Below the pieces are notes generated by a model, which did no database searches, had not been told where the DNA came from, and saw only the letters and a list, made by a program, of their open reading frames with translations. From Congeria kusceri (lineage: Eukaryota > Mollusca > Bivalvia > Myida > Dreissenidae): 64,000 bases of DNA. Location: the NCBI GenBank assembly GCA_027627225.1, contig JAPFQT010000165.1, forward strand, positions 372,001-436,000, given 5' to 3'. The position numbers were made by a program, and so were the translations under genes. Shown piece after piece: positions 1 through 7,198 of this stretch. The number at the start of each line of letters is the position of its first letter. Positions within the stretch are counted from its first letter, which is position 1.

Positions 1-596
1 CTATGATCATACGATCAGAAACCAAGTGTAAGGCGTTTTGGACGTTAACACTGATGTGCGTTTACCATGCGTTTATCTCGATACTTTCCAGTTACATCTT
101 ATGTTATATCACGTACCTTTCTTTGACAAGTTGCAAAGAGTACGTGTTCGTACATTTGAATTACGATTCATATAACAGGAGTTCTATAGTGCTATTCATT
201 TGTTTTTCACTACAACAGGAGTACTATATTACTATTCCATTATTGTTCACAATAAATATCTGCATCGACCCTGTCAATTATTCGTTTCGCATAAACATGT
301 ACTTTAAACGGTTCAATGGCATGCGATATCTGCAACAAACCACTTTATCGGTAAAGATCTCTTTTTCTATTGCATTATGCTTTATATATTGTGCAGTCAC
401 TGTTTATAGCGATGATGTGTCGTTGCTATTAAATAGCCGCAGTAAATACAAATATATCAAAAACTCTGCCCTCGATCATACGATAAAAACAAGCGTAAGG
501 TGTTTATTACATGGACATTTACTAATAACATTGCATAGTTGCGTTCGTTTCGTTATACAGTTGAACAATTCCATTTGTGGGAAGGCCAAATTCATA
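1..596. other. AT-rich core (right part only, window start)
   Basis: Non-satellite sequence that continues from a core tail lying outside the window. It holds the 217-codon open frame, AATAAA at 251-256, the 40-bp tandem duplication at 175-250, and partners of the diverged repeats at 89-145 and 414-525. No recognised protein domain or RNA fold. Confidence 0.9.
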
Positions 597-656
597 GTGG
601 TCACAATTCGGACACACATCAAAATGGTCAAAAAAAGAAAATCGCAACGGTCATAA
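3..656 (+). other. 217-codon open frame of the core, probably not coding (U1)
   Basis: Starts ATGATCATACG and ends at TAA inside the satellite (GGTCATAA). The translation is rich in Ile, Leu, Tyr, Phe, Ser and Cys, as expected from translating AT-rich DNA, and matches no family I know. Its last ~20 residues are read from the 16-bp satellite. Hydrophobic stretches near residues 15-45 and 60-85 could be mistaken for membrane segments. Against coding: two of ten copies are frameshifted, the C-terminus varies with satellite variants, and every between-copy difference I could read changes the residue. Confidence 0.3.
175..250 (+). repeat. Diverged 40-bp tandem duplication in the core (U1 copy)
   Basis: ACAGGAGTTCTATAGTGCTA (175) is followed 40 bp later by ACAGGAGTACTATATTACTA (215). 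Both halves end in TTCAC (210 and 250). Only the first half changes in U6 and U7, where CTATTCATTTG reads CTATTAATTTG. It lies inside the long open frame. Confidence 0.75.
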
Positions 657-3600
657 TACAAATCTGACAAAAGTCACAGTCGTCCCAAAACAAATCGCTC
701 AAACGATAACAAAACAAATCGGTCACAACTCAAAACGGTCACAACACAAATCAGTCGCAATGCAAATCGATCACAAGAAAAAAAGAAGTAATAGTTAAAA
801 GTAATAGTCGCAAGACAAAACTGTCACATGTGAAAACGGTTATAAAACAAGTTGACCTTAGGTCACAAAACAAATCGGTCTAAAGTCGAAACGGTGAACA
901 AACAAATCGGTTACACAACAAAGTGGTCCTAAGTCAAAACGGTCAAACAGAAATCGGCAAAAAAATAAACCAGGCATAACTGAAAGCGATCAAAAAAACA
1001 AAATGGTCGAAAATCAATACGGTCAAAACGCAAATAGTTCGTAAATCAAATCGGACACAAGGCAAATCGGTCAAAAGCCATAACGGTCATTGAAGAAAAT
1101 GTTTCTAAGAAAATACTGTCAAGAAAAAAATCGTTTAAAAGGAAAGGTGGTCTAAAGACAAATCGGTCACAAGTCAAAACGGTCACAAACTAAATTTGGT
1201 ACAAGTGAAAACGGTCACAAACTTAATTGGGCACATGTCAAAGCGGACTAAAAATAAATACGATAAAAGTAATTTCGGTCACAAAGTAAAGCGGTCGGAA
1301 GTCGAAACGGTCGAAAATAAACCGGTCACAACTGGAAACGTTTACAAAAATAAGTTGTTCGCAAGTAAAAACGGTCAATAAACCAATCGTTCAAAAATCT
1401 AATCGGATACAATGCAAATCGGTCACAATACATAACGGTCATAAAAGGAAATGGCCCTTAGCAAAAACGGTCTAAAATGAATCGCTTAAAAGTAATATTG
1501 CTTCCATGACAAAGCAGACGCAAGTGAAAACGGTCACAAACTAAATTGGGTGCAAGTGAAAATGGTACAAACTGAACTGTGTACAAGTCTTAACGGTCCC
1601 AAAGCCAAACGGTCACAAGTAAAACAGTAAGTAAAACTACCGGTAACAAGCCATAACGGTCATATAACAAGTCAAAACGGTCACTAAACGCATAAAATCG
1701 GACGCAATGCAAGTCGGTCACAAGATATAACGGCCATCAAGCAAAAATGGTCCTAAATCAAAACGCACTAACAACAAATCAGTCATAGGTCAAAACGGTC
1801 AAAAAACAAACCTTTCACAACTGAAAACGGTCTTAAATCAAGTTAAAAAACAAACCTGTCACAAATGAAAACAGTCATAAATCAAGTTGGTCAAAAGTCA
1901 AAACGGTTTAAAGACAAATCGGTTGCAAATCATATCGGACACAATGGTCAAAAGCATTAACGTCCGTAAAAGAAAACGATCCTAAGAAAAAACGGTCAAC
2001 AATCAAATCGTTTAAATGTTAAAGTGGTCCGAAGACAAATCGGTCACAAGTGAAAACGGTCACAAACTAAATTGGGTCAAAGCGCTCACACACAAAAATG
2101 GATAGACGTAATAACGGTCACAAAGTAAATCGGTTGTAAACAAGTTGGTCGTAAGTCAAAACGGTCAACAACAAAATCAAGTTTGATGCATCGCAAATCG
2201 GTCACAAGACATAACGGTCTGTTAACAAAATTGTGATAAGTGAAAACGGTAGGAAAAACAAATCGATCAAAAGTCAAAAAGGTCAACAAACAAATCGGTT
2301 GCAAATCAAATCGGTCACAAGACATAACGGCCACAAAAAAATGGTCCTAAGTCACAACGGTCAAAAAATCAAACCGATCACATACGGTCATAAAACATGT
2401 TGGTCAACAGTTAAAACGGTCAAAAAACATAACGGTCACAACTGAAAACGAAAAGGTCGAATACTAAATTTGTCGCAATCCAAAACTGTCACAGATTAAA
2501 CTGGGTACACGTCATAACGGTCACAAAGCCAATGGGTCCAAAGTCAAACAATAAGTAAACATACCGGTAAGAAGCCATAACGGTCATAAAACAAGTTGGT
2601 CCTCAGTCAAAACGGTCACACACAAAATTGGTCACAATTCAAAACGGTCACTAAACAAATCGGTCGCAAAGCAAATCGGACACAATGCAAATCGGTCACA
2701 AGCCATAACGGTCATAAAGGAAAATGGCTCCATGCAAAAACGGTCTATCGGTTACAAGTAAAAACGGTCACAAAATAAATAGGATACAAGTGAAAACGGC
2801 CACAAACAAAATTGGGTACAAGTCAAAACGGTCACAAAACAAGTCTGTTACAGGTCAAAATAGTAAAAACCAAACCGGTCACAACCCAAGACGGTCACAA
2901 AAATGTTGGTCAAAACTATCATTAAACAAATTAATTGCAAGTCGTTATGGTCACACAGAAAATCGGTGGCATGTCAAAAAGGTCAGAAAACAAACCGATC
3001 ACATCTGTGGTATCAAAGCGAATCGGTCAAATGTAAAAACGGTCAGAAAACAATCCTTTCAAAACTCTAAACTGCCACTAAACAAAGCGCTGGTAAATCA
3101 AATCGGACACAATGCAAATCGGACGCAAGACATAACGGTCAGGTTAAAAAAATTGTCCTAGTCAAAACCATTAGAAAACAAATCGGTCACAAGTCAAAAC
3201 GGTCAAAAAACAAGTCGGTCACAAATGAAAACGGTCATAAAACAAGTTGGTCAGAAGTCAAAACGGTCAAAAACATAACTTTATAAGCATAGGTGGTCCC
3301 AAGACAAATCGTTCACAAGTCGAAACGGTCAAAATATACAGTGATCAGGAAACAAAATTGCCCTACGTCAAAATGGTCTGAAAAAAAACCGGTCACAAGT
3401 CAAAACGGTCAAAGAACAAGCCGGTCACAACTGAAAAGGAAACTGTCGCATAATAAATTGGGTACAAGTCATAACGGTCACAAAGCCAATCGGTGAGAAG
3501 TCAGAAAGGTCAGAAAACAAACCGATTATATCTCCGGTAAGGAAGCGTTTCAGTCAGAAGTCCAAAAGGTCAGAAAACAATCCGGTTGGAACTCTAAACG

Positions 3601-5400
3601 GTCACATAACAAATCGCCAGCTAAACAAATCGGATTCAAAGCAAATCGGACACAATACATAACGGTCAGGAAACAAATTCGTTATAAGTCACAACGGTCA
3701 ATGTCAAAACCGTCACTAAACAAAGCGCTGGTAAATCAAATCGGACACAATGCAAATCGGCCGCAAGACATAATGGTCAGGGAAAAAAAATTGTCCTAAG
3801 TCAAAACCATTAGAAAACAAATCGGTCACAAGTCAAAACGGTCAAAAAACAAGTCGGTCACAAATGAAAACGGTCATAAAACAAGTTGGTCAGAAGTGAA
3901 ATCGTCGAAAAACATAAGTTTATAAGCATAAGTGGTCCCAAGACAAATCGTTCACAAGTCAAAACGGTCAAAATACGTAACGATCAGGAAACAAAATTGT
4001 CCTATGTGAAAATGGTCAGAAAAAATTGGTTCACAAGTCAAAACGGTCAAAGAACAAGCCGATCACAACTGAAAACGAAACTATCGCATAATACATTGGG
4101 TACAAGTCATAACGGTCACAAAGCCAATCGGTGAGAAGTCATAAAGGTCAGAAAACAGACCGAGTATATCTCCGGTAAGAAAGCGAATCGGTCACAAGTC
4201 CAAACGGTCAGAAAACAATCCGGTCGGAACTCTAAACGGTCACATAACAAATCGCGTGCTAATCAAATCGGATTCAATGCAAATCGGATACAATACATAA
4301 CGGTCAGCAATAAAATTCGTTCTAAGTCACAACGGTCAAAAACAAAACCGGTCACAACTGAAAATGGTGATAAAAGATGTTGGTCACAAGTCAAAACGGT
4401 CAAAAGCAAATAGTTTATGAGTAATAGTGGTCACAACACACACAAATCGGTCATAAGAGAAAATGGTCGCATACCTAATTCGGTCAAAACGGTGTCTAAC
4501 TAAACTGGGTACAAGTCTTTACGCCAATGGGTCACAAGTGCAAACATACCGCTAACATCCCATAACGGTCATAAAACAAGTTGGTCCTAAGTCGAAAAAG
4601 TCACGAAACAAATCGGTCACAACTCCAAATGGTAATTAAACAAATCGGTAGCATATCAAATCGGACACAATGCAAATCGGTCAATAGCAAATCGGTTACA
4701 ATGCAAATCGGTCATACAACAAAGTGGTCCTAAGTCAAAACGGTGAAAAACAAATCGGTCACAAGCGAAAACGGTCAAAAAACGAAACTGTCACAACTAA
4801 AGACCATCATAAAACAAGTTGGTCGCAAGTCAAAAGGGTCAAAAAACAAATAGGTCGCAAATCAAATCGGACACAATGCATATCTGTCACGAGCCATAAC
4901 GGTAATAAAACAAAATGGTCCTAAGTCAAAACGGTCAAAACACAAATCGGTCACTAAATGAATGGGTAGCAATTCGAATCGGACACAAGTCGTAACGGTG
5001 ATAATAGATGTTCGTAAGAGAAAACTTGAAACAACAAGTCGTTTAAAACTAATAATCGTCCCAAGACAAATCGGTCACAAGTTAAAACGGTCAGAAACTA
5101 AATTGGGTACAATTCAAAACGGTCACACACTGAATTGGTTACAAGTCATTACGGTCACAAAGCCAACAGGTCACAAGTCAAACAGAAGTAAACATACCGG
5201 TAATAAGCCATAACGGTCATAAAACAAGTTGGTCAAGTCACTACTCAAAACGGTCACATAACAAGTTGCTTAGAAGTGAAAACGGCCATAAAGCAAATGG
5301 GTCAAAAGTCAAAACGGTCACAAGACACATCGGTCAAAACAAGTCACAAACCAAAAGTAAATCGGTGAGAAGTTAAAACGGCCACAAAATAGTCGGTCTC
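597..5400 (+). repeat. 16-bp minisatellite block of U1 (~4.8 kb)
   Basis: Successive 16-bp monomers can be read by eye, for example around 3177-3270. The commonest forms are AAATCGGTCACAAGTC and AAAACGGTCAAAAAAC, which tend to alternate and so give a 32-bp dimer. The most constant part is CGGTCA. The + strand is strongly A-rich. At about 16 bp each the block holds roughly 300 monomers, many diverged or with 1-2 bp indels. Particular monomer series recur at larger spacing, notably GGACACAATGC, AAATCGGTCACAAGCC, ATAACGGTCAT (near 2684 and 3110, diverged near 4870). Open frames of 60-145 codons inside it are by-products of the period. Confidence 0.95.
3073..4348 (+). repeat. 0.64-kb tandem duplication inside satellite, U1
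   Basis: Two copies, about 3073-3710 and 3711-4348, offset by 638 bp. Both begin CACTAAACAAAGCGCTGG and pass through the same series: CCATTAGAAAACAAATCGG, a GGTGGTCCC or AGTGGTCCC step, TATATCTCCGGTA, and AACTCTAAACGGTCACATAAC. The copies differ by many substitutions, so this duplication is older than the amplification of the 6.5-kb unit. It is present in every other unit except U7. Confidence 0.9.
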
Positions 5401-5550
5401 GCCCAACACCACTCAAACACTTCACACACTGCAAATCCACTCAAAACATCGACACCAATGCCATAACTTCACACACTAAAATCTCACACCGGTCACATTT
5501 TCCACACCCGTCACACAAAAACCCACTACTCCACAGAACACACTCCACAT
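5401..5550. repeat. C-rich, G-poor segment closing the satellite, U1
   Basis: About 150 bp in which the + strand is dominated by CAC and ACA steps and has very few G (CACTCAAACACTTCACACAC, then a second similar stretch near 5469). Occasional CCGGTCAC suggests a decayed extension of the minisatellite. It marks the junction with the AT-rich core. Confidence 0.75.
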
Positions 5551-5792
5551 TGATGGCTGCATTCGAGGAGTGATATGAAGCAATTCATACAAACGACACT
5601 GCAATAAATCTGACATTTGTATTTCTTGTAAAAAACGATCAAACACGATCAAATATGGCTATACAACTGTTAAAAGTTTCCTAGTTGTTTCTTTTCAGAA
5701 TTTGATCTAAGATGACTTTCCGATAAATGATACAGAGATGTTCATCCCTGTGACTTATTTTCTACGCATGAGGTATACAATAAAATAGACAC

Positions 5793-5823
5793 ATAATTCG
5801 TACGCAATGACTGTACGAATTAT
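5793..5823. repeat. Perfect inverted repeat (11-bp stem, 9-nt loop), U1
   Basis: ATAATTCGTAC at 5793-5803 pairs with GTACGAATTAT at 5813-5823 across GCAATGACT. It could be a cruciform, an RNA hairpin or a dimeric-protein site. No T-run or other terminator feature follows. Every complete core in the window keeps both arms. Confidence 0.85.
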
Positions 5824-5984
5824 TGGAAAAAGCATTCGAATTACTTGAAATTATTTGGTCTTTGCATGAAAATCAATCCACTTCAATTTCAAAAACACTG
5901 ATTGGGATTTCGCTGGAAACTTAGAATTTATTGAACATCTTTACTCTACATTCAAACAACAATGCAATTCATTTCCAAATCAGA

Positions 5985-6197
5985 CTATTGTTTGAAACAA
6001 CATTCTGTAACAAACACTACATGAAAAACTCGTAACCCAGTATCAGAAAGCGACTCTTCTGGCATGCAAACCGTCTTAGGAAGGCACGTGACGTTAAGCT
6101 TTTTAGTGCTTTGCATATAAATACTACTAATACTAACGAGCACACGTTCAATGCTCGGTGCGATCACACTGTCAATGCTCGGTTGCAATTGTAGCAA
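5985..6197 (-). other. 70-codon minus-strand open frame, unbroken in all nine copies
   Basis: Antisense across the promoter-like site. Copies: 12528-12740, 19074-19286, 25621-25833, 32673-32885, 39238-39450, 45155-45367, 51716-51928 and 58282-58494. Residue 35 is Asn in U1-U4, Thr in U5-U7 and Ser in U8-U9 (the CRE-like variants seen on the other strand); U8 also has Pro to Gln at residue 6. No frameshift or stop in any copy, but at 210 bp and this similarity that is not strong evidence. No family recognised. Confidence 0.2.
6085..6123 (+). promoter_or_regulatory. Promoter-like site: E-box plus TATA-like box, U1
   Basis: CACGTG (6085-6090) overlaps a CRE/ATF-like TGACGT (6089-6094). A TATA-like TATAAATA follows at 6116-6123. 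A start about 30 bp downstream would fall near 6146, beside the direct repeat TCAATGCTCGGT. AATAAA signals lie downstream at 6398 and 6516, the first followed by a GT-rich stretch, so a short non-coding polyadenylated RNA is conceivable. This is motif evidence only. In AT-rich DNA a TATA match is common by chance; the pairing with CACGTG is what makes it notable. Confidence 0.4.
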
Positions 6198-6469
6198 TTT
6201 ATGCAGTCACATGTTGGGGTAACAGGACAACAAACGGCATAATCTTTGTTAGTTATTTAAATCAATGTGAATGTGGCATTTGCGTATTCATGCCCCTTGT
6301 CGCTGAACTCCTGGGTTTAGTTTGTACAATCACATGTTCACGTTTTGGGAGACCGTTATGTTGCAACTTTTGTTTTTGTTTTCGGAAATACGATCGAAAT
6401 AAAAAAGAAATTCGTGTTCACTGTATGATTTTCAGTTACTTCTTATGTTATACTACGCACCTATCCTAA
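6158..6469 (+). other. 103-codon Cys-rich open frame downstream of the TATA-like box
   Basis: Begins 35 bp after TATAAATA, with about 12 Cys and several hydrophobic stretches. No family recognised. Copies lie at 12701-13012, 25794-26105, 32846-33157, 39411-39722, 51889-52200 and 58455-58766. The U3 copy (19247-19492) is cut to 81 codons by one added T, and the U7 copy (45328-45564) to 78 codons by an 8-bp loss. Two breaks in nine copies, and an AATAAA inside the frame at 6398, argue against a protein. Confidence 0.2.
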
Positions 6470-6590
6470 TCAGTTAGCGAAGATTACGTAGCGACGATGT
6501 GTCGTTGATAGCTGCAATAAAAACAAATATATATAAATCTGTCTATGATCATACGATCAGAAACCAAGTGTAAGGCGTTTTGGACGTTAA
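6433..6590 (+). repeat. Core segment duplicated in diverged form further into the core
   Basis: 6433-6489 aligns without gaps to the stretch at 89-145 of the unit (6631-6687 here): CAGTTAC, TCTTATGTTATA and TACGT are shared, about three quarters of positions. 6496-6590 aligns to unit positions 414-525 (6956-7067 here): GATGTGTCGTTG, AATAGC/AATAGCC, ACAAATATAT, GATCATACGAT and GTAAGG are shared. The long GATATTGAATAGC form in U4 and U7-U9 aligns better than the short form, so the short form is a later 7-bp loss. The core is therefore built from older, shorter duplications. Confidence 0.7.
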
Positions 6591-7198
6591 CACTGATGTG
6601 CGTTTACCATGCGTTTATCTCGATACTTTCCAGTTACATCTTATGTTATATCACGTACCTTTCTTTGACAAGTTGCAAAGAGTACGTGTTCGTACATTTG
6701 AATTACGATTCATATAACAGGAGTTCTATAGTGCTATTCATTTGTTTTTCACTACAACAGGAGTACTATATTACTATTCCATTATTGTTCACAATAAATA
6801 TCTGCATCGACCCTGTCAATTATTCGTTTCGCATAAACATGTACTTTAAACGGTTCAATGGCATGCGATATCTGCAACAAACCACTTTATCGGTAAAGAT
6901 CTCTTTTTCTATTGCATTATGCTTTATATATTGTGCAGTCACTGTTTATAGCGATGATGTGTCGTTGCTATTAAATAGCCGCAGTAAATACAAATATATC
7001 AAAAACTCTGCCCTCGATCATACGATAAAAACAAGCGTAAGGTGTTTATTACATGGACATTTACTAATAACATTGCATAGTTGCGTTCGTTTCGTTATAC
7101 AGTTGAACAATTCCATTTGTGGGAAGGCCAAATTCATAGTGGTCACAATTCGGACACACATCAAAATGGTCAAAAAAAGAAAATCGCAACGGTCATAA
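6545..7198 (+). other. 217-codon open frame, U2
   Basis: Translation identical to the U1 copy. It lies 75 bp after the end of the 103-codon frame. Confidence 0.3.

Larger units (their letters stand above)
3..6544 (+). repeat. Macrosatellite unit U1 (6542 bp)
   Basis: Reference unit for this annotation: core head 3-596, 16-bp satellite block 597-5400, C-rich segment 5401-5550, core tail 5551-6544. It carries the U1/U3 variant set: GACGTAATAACGG near 2107, CACATACGG near 2382, GAAATCGTCG near 3898 and GGAAAGGTGG near 1142. These separate it from U2 and U4. Confidence 0.97.
5551..7138. other. AT-rich core between satellite blocks, U1/U2
   Basis: About 1.59 kb without the 16-bp period, the only complex sequence in each repeat. 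In order it holds: a perfect inverted repeat (5793-5823), a CENP-B-box-like stretch (5908-5924), an E-box and TATA-like box (6085-6123), a 12-bp direct repeat TCAATGCTCGGT at 6148 and 6172, AATAAA at 6398 and 6516, and the long open frame from 6545. I recognise no gene family. Conservation across ten copies is no greater than expected from recent amplification, so it does not by itself show function. Confidence 0.9.

Noticed and set aside
308..325. Possible RNA polymerase III B-box (GGTTCAATGG) in the core
   Set aside because: The match lacks the final C positions, no A-box lies at a suitable distance upstream, and no tRNA-like fold can be drawn around it.
597..5400. Many 60-145-codon open frames in the satellite, on both strands, as a family of Lys/Arg-rich repeat proteins
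   Set aside because: They follow from the stop-poor 16-bp period. All + frames give the same cyclic peptide, the frames start and stop at random monomer variants, and equivalent frames differ in length between units.
597..5400. CRISPR array, given regular short repeats
   Set aside because: The period is 16 bp with no separate unique spacers. Monomers vary continuously, and no cas-like genes are present.
6158..6469. Small Cys-rich secreted or membrane protein
   Set aside because: Frameshifted in U3 and U7, contains an AATAAA, and the Cys spacing forms no known pattern.
5551..7138. A transposon (terminal inverted repeat or Helitron type) as the source of the core
   Set aside because: No terminal inverted repeats at the core edges, no target-site duplication can be assessed in a tandem array, no CTRR end beside the hairpin, and no transposase or Rep/helicase coding sequence.
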